A stretch of 64,000 bases of DNA from Primulina eburnea (Eukaryota > Streptophyta > Magnoliopsida > Lamiales > Gesneriaceae), in NCBI RefSeq assembly GCF_022965805.1, contig NC_133108.1:39068051-39132050 (forward strand), given 5' to 3'. Of this stretch, positions 11,401-22,500 are shown in pieces. Numbering within the stretch: position 1 is the first letter of the stretch; each line of letters starts with the position of its first letter. The position numbers were made by a program, and so were the translations under genes. Below the pieces are notes generated by a model, which saw nothing but the letters and a program-made list of their open reading frames with translations, did not search any database and was not told the origin of the DNA.

Positions 11401-12863
11401 GTATGGAGAGCATTCGTGTTGCTACCATTTTATCTGAGCCCAATTTGTTCACTCGGATTCGAGAAGCTCAGATGTCTGATCTCAAGACTCAGAGATTAGC
11501 TCGGTTAGTTGGTGGTGATAGCAATTTCCATTATCAGTCCAATGGTCTTCTGTGCTTATCTAATCGGGTTGTAGTACCAGAGGATGACACTTTGAGGGAC
11601 GAGATATTGTCTCAGGCGCATCGAAGCAAGTTAAGTGTTCATCCAGGAAGCAACAAGATGTATAGAGACTTGAGGATGCGGTTTTGGTGGAAAGGGATGA
11701 AGCGCAGCGTGTATCAGTTTGTCTCCAAGTGTCTAGTTTGCCAGCAGGTTAAGGCAGAGCACCGTCAACCGGGAGGATTGTTGTTGAACTTACCTATTCC
11801 AGAATGGAAGTAGGAGCATATTACGATGGATTTCATTACTCACTTGCCATTATCTTCGAGGAACAGCGATGCTATCTGGGTAGTGGTGGATCGACTCACC
11901 AAGTCTGCTCATTTTCTGCCGTATAATCGTGATTTCACTTTCGATCGTATGGCTCGATTGTACATTCAGGAGATTGTACGTTTGCATGGAGTGCCTGTCA
12001 GTATTGTTAGTGACAGAGATCCTCGTTTTACCTCACGGTTTTGGGGTAGTTTCCAGTCAGCTTTGGGTACTACACTGAGTCTGAGTACTGCTTATCATCC
12101 GGAGACTGACGGTCAATCAGAGAGGACTATCCGTACGCTTGAGGATATGTTGCGAGCCTGTGTTATGGATTTCGGACCCGCTTGGCAGGATCATTTGCCT
12201 TTGATTGAGTTCGCGTACAACAACAGCTATCATCGTAGTATTGGTATGGCACCATTTGAGGCGTTGTACGGGCGACGTTGTCGTACTCCATTATTCTGGG
12301 ATGAAGTCGGGGAACGACAGGTAGAGGGACCGGAGTTAGTCCAGCAGGCTATAGATAAGGTTGCAGTAATCAAGAAGCGGATTAAGACTGCTCAGGATCG
12401 ACAGGCTAGTTATGCGAACACAAAGCGTCGACCTCTTCATTTTCAGCCAGGTGAGAAGGTGTTTCTCCGAGTTTCGCCTTTTCGCAGGATTTTGAGATTT
12501 GGTCTCAAGGGTAAGCTGTCTCCGAGATTTATTGGTCCATTCGAGATACTGGAATGTGTGGGAGATTTAGCTTACAGACTTGCGTTGCCGCCGTACCTAT
12601 CAAGTATTCATGATGTGTTCCACGTATCCTTGTTGAGACGTTATGTAGCAGATGAGTCGCACATCTTACATCCATCTGAAGTTCAACTTGATACGGATTT
12701 GTCTTACGTGGAGCGACCAGTTCAGATTCTAGATCGCAAAGATAAGGTGTTGCGGAATAAGATCATTCCTCTTGTCTTAGTGCAGTGGCAGCGTCGAGGC
12801 ACTGAAGAAGCCACTTGGGAGTTAGAGAGTCGTATGCGTTCGGAGCATCCAGAGCTCTTTTGA
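8442..12863 (+). pseudogene. Gypsy gag-pol polyprotein interrupted by one UAG
   Basis: The start is taken at ATG 8442 ([10 protein letters not shown]); an upstream in-frame extension has no ATG. Numbering from there: gag, a Cys cluster ([13 protein letters not shown], about 261-273), a zinc knuckle ([14 protein letters not shown], about 280-293), protease ([10 protein letters not shown], about 362), RT (active site FIDDILIF, about 699), RNase H ([10 protein letters not shown], about 845) and the integrase zinc domain (about 1060-1105). A TAG follows at 11811-11813. The same frame continues with the integrase core (SDRDPRF near 12010, DGQSERTIRTLEDML near 12105) and a chromodomain-like end (about 12700-12860), stopping at 12863. 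The stop sits between the zinc domain and the catalytic core of integrase, so integrase is split. Everything else reads cleanly. Confidence 0.93.
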
Positions 12864-13000
12864 GTTGTGCTTTGTATAAGTTTGTGTTTTCAGTTGTAAT
12901 CATAGTATCAGTTGTATTCAACAACAATTGAGATGTATTAATGATGTTGTTATTTCATTTTGTTCATTCTCTAAGCCTGATTTCGAGGACGAAATCTTTT

Positions 13001-13013
13001 AAGGGGGGGAGAA
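13001..13013 (+). other. Polypurine tract of gypsy element 1
   Basis: AAGGGGGGGAGAA immediately before the 3' LTR. It would prime plus-strand DNA synthesis. Confidence 0.85.
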
Positions 13014-14461
13014 TGTAGTAGCCCGAATTCCAAATTGGGTAATTAACGGAGTAATGGTGATTAAGAAGGTTTAAGGTGTAATTTTGGCTATGGTCATGAT
13101 CGGACGGACCGAAGAGGGTTCGGAAGCACCGAAGAGTTCGGACGATCCGAAGTGTAGTTCGGTGAATCCGATCATAGGTGTCAAGTGTTGATCGACACGT
13201 CATTTTCCATGCATGTTCGGACGGTCCGAAGTGTATGATCGGAGGATCCGATCATGAGCTGTCAAGAGCCAATGGACACGTAGCGTTCGGACGTTCCGAA
13301 GTGTTGTTCGGAGGATCCGAACATGGCCTATAAATAGTGCTCGGATTTCCTCATTTTGACTTGCCAATTTCTTGAGTTTTCTCTCATTTTGGAGAGTTTG
13401 GAAGGTTTCTAGGGTTAGTTGTTGGTCGAGCGATAGCTAAGAGCTGCCAGGAGTAGTAGCGTAGCGGCGCCTGAGTTTCAAGGCAATCGACATCAAAGGG
13501 CTGTCGACGGACGAAGGTAAACCCTAAACCTTTGGTAGTACTAGGGAGTACTGGTTTTGCTAGTCGAGCATGGTAGTATTGATTGAGTATGCTTTTGATG
13601 CGTAGGCTTGTGCTAGACCTGATTAGCGGTGTTGCGTAAGGCTAGGCTTGCTGTGATAGAGGTACGAAAGTACTATCCGAGATATCCTGGTTGAGTATAC
13701 ATTCATATATGTGTTGCATGAGTATTTGCTGCATTGTTATATGTCATATGATGCATGTTATTATGTCACGGTTATTACTGCACGTTGCATTTCATGTTGA
13801 GCCGTATCTCCTTCGAGATAGCCTTTACTGTTGAGCTGTATCTCTTTCGAGATAAGCTATATCTTGGGGCCGCTCAGCCCTGTCTTGTGGACGCATGGAC
13901 ACCGAGAGTACACAGTGGCCGACGGGTCGGGAGGGCTTCGGTGGTCCGGGACATTTTAGGTCCACGTCTGTCTTGTAGTGGATGCAGTGACCCAGAGGTT
14001 GGACCGCGCGGCACTATCCACTTGGCGCCTCTAGACTGAGCATTTTGAGATCCTTTGTGATTCCTGTTTCTTGACTACCCTGGTATCATATCATAGCATG
14101 TGCATTTCATATAGGTTTGTATACTCATACTTTTGAACTGGGCGTTCTTATCGCTCACGTCCTCGGTTTTGTTTATTCTTGGACACCCCATTCCCACGGG
14201 GCAGGCCTCAGGTTGGATGGCTCAGGAGGAGCAGGAGGAGGACGTTGAGTAGCTGGTTGGTTTAGTTTTCAGTGTTTTCCATTTGATTCGATATGGTTGT
14301 ACTGGATATTTCATTTTGAGTTAGTCTAGACTTCGATTTCGATTGGGTTGTATAACTATTGTTGTTGGCCATATTTCCGCTGTTATCTCTGATTATAATT
14401 AATTAGGTTAATTGCATGCTTAGTTTTTGATTAGTAGGTGATTCTGGAACGGGTCACTACA
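13014..14461 (+). repeat. 3' LTR of gypsy element 1
   Basis: Same length as the 5' LTR (1448 bp), with four differences found by eye. It is followed by the target duplication CATTG at 14462-14466. Confidence 0.95.
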
Positions 14462-14828
14462 CATTGAACCTAGTTCTTAGGATCTCCAGTCAGCTTATGT
14501 TGGGTCTTTCTTCACATCAATTTATTCTATAGACTTGAGCCTTATTCCGCATGATGATTTCACAACTAACTCTCTGTTTAATTTTTCAGTTAACGGATCC
14601 TCTATATTATTTTTTGATTTTACACAGTCAATAGAGATAACTCCAGTTAAGAGTAGTTATTTAATGGTATTATGTATACAGCGTATATGTATATACTAAC
14701 TATTACACATATTGTTTTGTGCACATCCAATCTGCGACTGACTATCACAATCTATATATATAGTTGGCATATGTTTTTCCATCTTGGAAGATCTTCTAAA
14801 AATTAACGCAATCATTTAGCTCTTCAGT

Positions 14829-14924
14829 AAGTTTTCCAAGAATTATAAACTCAGATTGGATTTGACTATATATATATATATATAAAGTCAAATCGAATCT
14901 GAGTTTATAATTCTTGGAAAACTT
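14829..14924. repeat. 39-bp inverted repeat around an AT microsatellite loop
   Basis: The left arm 14829-14867 and right arm 14886-14924 are reverse complements with a single mismatch, separated by an 18-bp AT-rich loop. A second AT run follows. The fold would be a near-perfect 39-bp hairpin. Confidence 0.85.
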
Positions 14925-15013
14925 ATATATATATATATATATAAACACACACACATGACAAGTACATGTACAGTACATGGAATACATCTGTGTCTGCATG
15001 TTGCATACGCATA

Positions 15014-15167
15014 GAATAAAAATATTATTTATATTTAAAATTTATTTTTCTAGCTTTTAATCTAATTATAACTTTTAGTGCATGGAGTACATGTGCGTGT
15101 GTGTAGAATAAAAGTATTATTTATATTTAAAATTTATTTTTGTAAATTTTAATTTAATTATAACTTG
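15014..15167. repeat. AT-rich direct repeat of about 65 bp
   Basis: The segment beginning AGAATAAAAATATTATTTAT at about 15013 recurs at about 15103 with a few substitutions. Both copies are followed by TAATTATAACTT. Confidence 0.65.
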
Positions 15168-15675
15168 TGCTTCTATGTTAGGATAAGATGATAGTCGAAA
15201 TTTGAAAAAAAAAATCAGTGAAGAATTTGTTTTTCTTACATCTTAATTATTAAATATTTTAGAAGAATAATAAGAGTAAATTAGTCTGATCACGTCAAGA
15301 TTATCATTGTAAAAGATGAGAGCACTATTTAATAGTAAAAATAGACACATACATAAATCGCTAATTATGGTTTGATTCCAAGTATACACGCTCTAATTTG
15401 ACAATTTCAAAAGTGAATTATTCCAATAATTATATAATAGGAGATATATTTAATCCAATTCAACCTTATTTTCTCCGTCAAGAACTTATTTTACAAGATC
15501 TTATTATGTTGGATGCGACAGGCTTCTATGAAATCAGACTATTTAAACTAAAATTTAAAGTCGTTTTATTTTAAAAAAATATATAATTTTATATTTTGAT
15601 AAAGAAGTAAAACACAACCTTTTTCTTTTAATTTCTCAGAGAATTTATACGAGAGGTATAAAACCATATTTATCT

Positions 15676-15844
15676 TGAGTAGGTCTCTTGTGAAACAATC
15701 TCACGAATATTTATCTATGAAACAGATCAATCCTACCGATATTCACAATAAAAAGTAATATTCTTAGCATAAAAAGTAATAATTTTTCATGGATGACCCA
15801 AATAAAAGATCTGTCTCATAAAATACGACTTGTGAGACCGTCCT
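15676..15844. repeat. Foldback repeat family, copy A
   Basis: Core features are GAGTAGGTCTCTTGTGA at one end, internal CACAATAAAAAGTAATATTC, then TTTTTCATGGATGACCC, and GTGAGACCGTC at the other end. The ends are inverted and include the near-palindrome TGAGACGGTCTCA in better copies. Recurrence in both orientations and a length near 170 bp indicate a MITE-like element. No target duplication was defined. Confidence 0.7.
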
Positions 15845-16539
15845 TATTTAATAAATAGGACAATTATTTTCTAAAACAAGTTATTTTGAATATGTTCAGC
15901 TTGTTTTGGATCAAGTTATCATCGAGTCACAAAGTAATAATTTCTACATGACCATAAATTACAGTAAACAATATTCAAATTCGAGGATTCTAACACGATA
16001 TCCAAATAAAAAGAGTGTGAACCTGATAAAAGTGCTTTCAAGAAAAGAGATACAAGTTACAAGACTTGTTTGTCGCCATAACCACAACAAGAAATACCTT
16101 TTAGAGCAGTGATCCACAAACAGGACACTTGAAAAGCCAACGAGCTTGAGTCTGACTTAATTCGTAAATATCGTATCAACCATGCCTCCATCCTTTCCCA
16201 ACTCCATCGAGGTTGATTCTACTAGTAACTGCAAGCAATAAGTCCGAGTTAACGATATCAGCATGACTCGAGTGTTACAAAGATTTCCCAAAGACAGTAT
16301 TTGGATCGATGAATTTGGAGTTATAAAATTTCACATTATCGATGGACATCGATTCAACTTGTTTTAAATAATTTCCAAATAAATGGATTTGAAATCATTA
16401 TAAATACACCTTCAGCCAAACAGAACACCCTCATCTCACATCGAAGGCTTCCTAAAACTTAGAATTGCAATATCTTACTCCTTACAACTAGTTTCCTAGG
16501 CGTAGATTAGGTGATAACAGAATTCACCTCCACGGGCTG

Positions 16540-19500
16540 CTAAAGCCCATACGACTTTGATTTGTCATCTATTACCAGGTAACTTGACTCATCGATGGAG
16601 TTTTCTTCATCTCTCACCAGTTCTTTCCAAACAAAGTAGCTAATGAAGAAAGATAAACATGATTTTCTGCTCAAAAGAACTATAAGTGAACTTGTAAGCT
16701 TTATGCTACCTGATGAAAACTTAAAGCCAAAAGGTTTATAGAAAAATAACTAGATAATTTTTAACTGAGAAAAAAACTAAAACAGACGGGGAACATGAGA
16801 ACATCACAGTGACCAAAGCCATTGCGTAGACTTGCAAATGAACATATAGACAGATATACGGATTCTAACCTGGAGTTCTTGTTCAGAGCTTTTGAGTCTC
16901 TCGTCATAGTCTCTCACTTGTAGATATGATTTATGCAACTGTGCAATTGTAACATTCAGGGAAGATGATGACCAAATTTAAGAATTTATACTGGGAATGG
17001 AAAATTGGTTCCTGATATATCATGAATTACCTTCGCTAATTGTTGATGTCGATGTGACGTGAGCTTTTTAGCGGTGATTAATGAATCCTCCAATTTCTAA
17101 AGGAACGGGAATATTCTTTCAAAAGGAAACATAGAGCAACCACAGCAGTGGAACTTTATATTTGGAAACTCCAGAAAAAACAAATTTTACCTGGCATTTT
17201 GCCCGTAACTCAGAAACTACTGCTTGTTGGTCTACGGCCACTCCTCGCATATGAGATATCTGATTGAATGAGTTGAGCATCATTCTCTATGATAATATGA
17301 AACATGACGAAGATTCACAGAACAAGAAAAGATGGACCACTGACTAACGGTCTCCAAACAACAAAACAATTGCATGCTAAAGTGTGTGTGTGCTGTGTTT
17401 CATTGCAGACCAGAGTATGAAAGTGCTTCAGAGTATGGTTATGATAAAGAATTTCATGTACAGAGTCAGCAACTGAACAACAGAGTCAGCAACTGAACAA
17501 ACGAAAATTTGATTTTAGGGAAAACATTCCTTCACTTGAAGCTAGCTGCAACAAATCTACACCAATTTATCAGGTAGGTAATTTTGTGAGAAAGGTGAAG
17601 TACATGTAAAAATATCAACCCAACCCATTAACTCAACCAAATCCACTCATCCTTATTGGGCAAATACAAATACTGAAATGCACATAAAGGGGTCTGTCAG
17701 GATCGGTTAATGAAGATGCTATGTTTAGAAGAAAGTTGAATAAACACTTCGGTTTTTGAAATCTTTTTGGATATAAATAAGTTCTTCAAAAAATTGATTC
17801 TGCAATCTTGTGTGTTGATATCTATCCGTTAGTAGTAGTGCATAAATAATCTGAAGGATAAATTGAATATTTTTTAGTAAGGTATTGAAAACAGAATGTA
17901 CATAATGATAGACACAGAGTTTTATGGATGTTCGAAGACTTCCACTGCTCCTACGTCGCCCCTTCTATCTCAAGGATATGAATTCACTAAAAGACTTTGA
18001 TTGATTACAAAGTATTTAATAACTCACTTCAGTTGAACTTATACACTGTCAAACTGAAACTCTTAGCTTTTCTTTTTACTTATCGGTTGACAACTGATTT
18101 GCCCTAATAAGTAACTTGAATACTACGAATAAATCAATGAAGAAAGAGCTAAATTTTGCGATTTGTAAACTGAATAATCTTGAGAATGAATCGCAATTGA
18201 CTGACAGTTGTTCGTGTATAGTTCATTCACTGTGTATCATCTTTCTTCAACTGAATTCATCAGCTATATATAGTCTGCGATTCTAACGGTCACATTGAAT
18301 GCATTTAATCATCAATATCCGTTGAATCGTTGTTTAGTCCATGTAGATGACTTTTTCTAACAGAAGTACGGTGTATCAGACTGTTCTGCTTTGGTATGGA
18401 CTATCAATTTGTCTGATGAGGTTCAAATTGCAACTGAGGACGTGGCTAACTGATCAAAAGTCAAACTGGTCGATTGATCAGTTTAGCAGGTCTCCATCAG
18501 TTCTAACTAATGTCTTCTCAGTTTGAGCATTTCAATTCAGTTTTGCGAAGTCTTTAGTTCTGATATTTGATCTATTTCACGAACTTCGAATCATTAGTTT
18601 TACGACTTATTTATACTTAAGAACTTTAGTATATTTACTTCAGTTCTTTATCCAGTTCATTCCGATAAGTCTTATTTGATATCAGTACGAACTTTCAATT
18701 GTGTCACTTCAGATTAGTTTTTCAGTTCTTTTACCGATTTGTTTGTCAAACTTTGAAACTCATAAATTCTAACAGGGTCTAATATGGTGATGTATTTCTC
18801 ATTGGGGCATCAAATCAAAACTCAATAGGTCAGTTATGCCTAAATTTTAATCCAACCACGTCCACTGGTGTTGTCCATTCCCTCTTCCACGACTCTCTTC
18901 AATATACCAACATGACTCTCCACTATACCGTCCATCCACCACAAGCTTTTTGTCCACACCACAGCCGCCATCCACTACCACCCCCCATAGTTTTCTACTT
19001 CAACCAATTCACCATCCACCAAATGAATAAAAATTTTAAATGGACGGATTGGGTTATTGCCTATATATTTATCACCCCTTTAGACCCATAAAGCTGCATA
19101 CCAGGGTCAAGTATTAAGGAATTTTTAAGCCCGATATGTTGGACAAATAACACAACGAAATATGGCTGCCTAACAATATTAAAAATTTCAACACAAGAGA
19201 GCAAAGCTATACACAGACTAAACTTTAATCTAATGAACATGTTTGCGATGTTATGGTGCTACTCTATTCAATGAAAAATATCCACATTTCCTAAGAGTCA
19301 ACATGTTAGACACTAAGCATGATTGCTGATGTTTTTGGCCAAGATATCATCTGAAACTGAAAAATAGATATATGAAAGCTTCCAAAGAACTAATAGAACA
19401 CATGACAGTGAAAGAAAACCTAATAGCTAGGCCATATGCATATCTCGAACTCAAGTGAACAACGTCCTAGCAAATAATGGAATTAGAACAATAACCTAAC

Positions 19501-22500
19501 TAGGCAAAATGATCAAATTAAAATGCAAGCATAACTAGCCAAAACATGAGAGCCTGACCTACAGCAATGTCAGAAGCATGTTACAGCATATTCTCAGGTT
19601 TAACTCAATTAAAAAATGCAGACCTCCATCTGAAGTTCTTCAAGATTCTGACTTGAAATTGCCAGTTTTCGCTCGACCTGTTGACACGTAAAATTCTAGA
19701 ACTCAAGCAAACTTCTAAAAAAATTTACTCCTATAATATATCTAAGCAAAGGAACAAGAAATTCAACCTGATCCTGATCATTGAATGATTCTGATGAAAG
19801 CTCTCTATTCGCATGGTTGTCAAAACCAGATCTGATTAGGGGTACTTCGTTAGAACACTTGTAGCAGCTTGTCATAAAATAAATTACAGTGAAATTCAGC
19901 ACCAATTCACCAAGTGAGGCTCTTGATGAATTCCAAAAAATCTTGCACAGTGTAGGGATCAATTCCAAACAATCTATGTTATCAAACTTGTCAGTCATTA
20001 TTATCGACGTTAATACAGTTATACCTATTCACCAAGTGAGGATCTTGACGTATATCCTTTACTCCAGTTTTATGATGGCCATTGTTCCTCTGTTCCTCAA
20101 TATTTTCATCACTGTCTCTTTCCCAGTCACGCTGTCGCTTCCTCTCCAGCTCCTTCTCAACGCCATCCATATGAGTATCATAGTCCGGAAATCTCTCTTC
20201 ATCCAAATAGCGATCCTTTATACCATCATGACTGCGAACACGACTCTGATCTCTCTCCTTGTCCTGGTCATAGTCCAGAGACCTTTCCCTATGTCCATCC
20301 CGATGAGTGTGCCTATGGTGACTATCATTTCTTCCACGATCTCTATCTCTATCACTGGCAAAACCCCTCTGCACATCACGTCGAAAACTCTCACGGTTGA
20401 AATTTGGTCTCCCGCCTCTGGTCCTCACATCATTTACCTTTACAACTTTTCCATTAATGGACTGAATAAAAGATTTATTACATCAAATACTCAGAAGAAT
20501 TAACAATATAAAAAAGGTCGTATAACTGCAAATAAATGAAAGAAGCTTATAGCCCAATGTCTTGGAAAATAGCAATCAGAATGAAGGAGAGAGAAAAGCA
20601 CCTTGCCATCCATTTCCTTGATAGCTTGTGTTGCTGACCTAGGGTTAGCAAAAGTAACAAATCCGTAGCATTTTCCACCAGAAGCGCGGTCATTGACTAT
20701 CTGTAAATCAAAATAAATCCTTTATTCAACAAAGGTTCTTTTAAACTGAAGATAAATTCAACGAGATTTACCATTTTGCAAATTAATTTTTTAGGCTGCC
20801 TTGGAATTGATGATGCAATGGCCAATTATACATGTGCAAAGCCGAAATTTGCTGAAATTTGTACACCTATGTCCACATCAGCTTGTCTACAAGCCTTTGC
20901 ATGACTAATTACCAATTACATATCGTTTCCTCATCATATAACTTCTTCAGCAGTCAATACATTTCACATACTTCAATTCTTACGGGAATCAATGATGTTA
21001 GTTCAATACGTTTAGAATATGCTCATGAAAATTATCCCAGTCAACTTCGTATTGAAGCTTAATTAGAAATCGAATTTCTAATTTAACATATACACGAGTT
21101 CTCATTGTGTAATGGACCTAACACTAGAATTCTCACTCCACATTTTAGGATCTTTTTGTGCTTCTACAACTCATTCCTAAAAGCTCCTTTGCAAAATTTT
21201 AAGCTAGAAACTTGTTTTAGATGCCAAGAATAAGAAATGAGAATTAAACTTTCAACTTACTTTTAAGAGACGTGCACAGATGCATTAAGGAAGGATCACT
21301 AGGATGAAAGATGAAAATGTATTTAAGATAGCAAAATGATCATCCTGGTGGATAAACCGGTACAGACAAGCAATTACATGGCAATTATGACAACAAAAAT
21401 GTTTACATCAAAAAGTACAGTACCAAACCATGTTGCTACAAAGTATTATCAACTTATCTTTAAATGGAGTTTTTTTATTGGAAATTTCATCAGTGTTCAA
21501 ATATACAGTTCGAGAACAATCCAACGACGTTGATGTTGTTGGATCTCGGTTTTCTCGTGCCCAAAATGCAGGGGAAGTTTAAAAATTTTTAGATCTTGAC
21601 ATTCAAGGTGTATTTAGACACTCGTATGGTTTTATAATTAAACATTTATAGGGAGTTTAAACTTTTATACTTTTTATGAAAGATTCACACGGCTCCAATT
21701 ATTCCGAGGTTAGCGGAGATAACTCTTGATGAATTCCCTACGAACTTTCTTCAAATCTCCTTTCTTTAATCCTCCTATCAAGTCCACTAGATCATTTGTT
21801 CCTGTTCCAAATAGCACTAGAATATTTGAAAGAAGTTTCAACGTTGAGATCAAAAATCGAGAGACGGCTCAATCTCTTTTTGCAAGGAGGGTGGCCGAAA
21901 ATTTTGAGGCTTTGGGAGAGGGGATTTTCGAAAATTTGGAGTCCCTTTGAGGCTAGGGTTATGGCTTGCTTACACTCTTTTATAATTAAGCCATGACCTA
22001 ATATACATAATTAACATTAATGGGCTTGATTAATTAATTGGGCTAGTCAAACTAGTTTAATTAATTAATCAAAGTCCATTAAGAACTTTAATTATTTAGT
22101 ATGTTGGACTTGTACTCCTACAGACCCATTAAACATACTTCGCACTATATTTAATTTAATATTTAATAAACTCAAATTTTGATTTTAATAAATTAAATTC
22201 TCGAATTTTATAAATTCAACTCCTTGAATTTATTCTCTCCAAATTTCATAAATTCAACTTCTTGAATTTACTCTCTCATAAATTCAACTCCTTGAATTTA
22301 TTTTCTCAAAATTTAGTTATCATAAATTCAACCCCTTGAATTTACTATATCATAATTTTATATAAATTCAACTACTTGAATTTATTCTCTCAACTGGAAT
22401 AAATGATCTAGTGCTTGTGTGACCCTCAATGGTTCAGGGATAGAGCCAGTCGTGTGTTCACAACTCATTGTGATCCAGGACATAATCCTTTATTCGGGCT

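Larger units (their letters stand above)
6896..14461 (+). mobile_element. Complete Ty3/gypsy chromovirus (Tekay/Del-like), young insertion
   Basis: Two 1448-bp LTRs flank gag-pol. A 5-bp target duplication CATTG lies at 6891-6895 and 14462-14466. A tRNA-iMet primer site follows the 5' LTR and a polypurine tract precedes the 3' LTR. Comparing the LTRs by eye I find four substitutions, about 0.3 percent, so the insertion is recent. The domain order protease-RT-RNase H-integrase and a C-terminal chromodomain-like segment point to a chromovirus, and the long LTRs suggest the Tekay/Del lineage. The only coding lesion seen is one in-frame UAG at 11811-11813. Confidence 0.95.
14467..16539. other. 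Gene-poor interval with hairpin, direct repeat and foldback repeat
   Basis: No coding region recognised. It holds a strong inverted repeat with an AT core (14829-14924), an AT-rich direct repeat of about 65 bp (15014-15078 and 15103-15167) and copy A of the dispersed foldback family. The part from about 16100 to 16539 lies downstream of the minus-strand RRM gene and may include its 3' untranslated region. Confidence 0.5.

Noticed and set aside
11811..11813. Programmed stop-codon readthrough between gypsy pol parts
   Set aside because: The stop falls inside integrase, where no gypsy element separates products, and no readthrough signal is evident. A nonsense mutation is simpler.
19889..20503. 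204-codon + strand frame
   Set aside because: It is the antisense shadow of exons of the minus-strand RRM gene, with no known domain.
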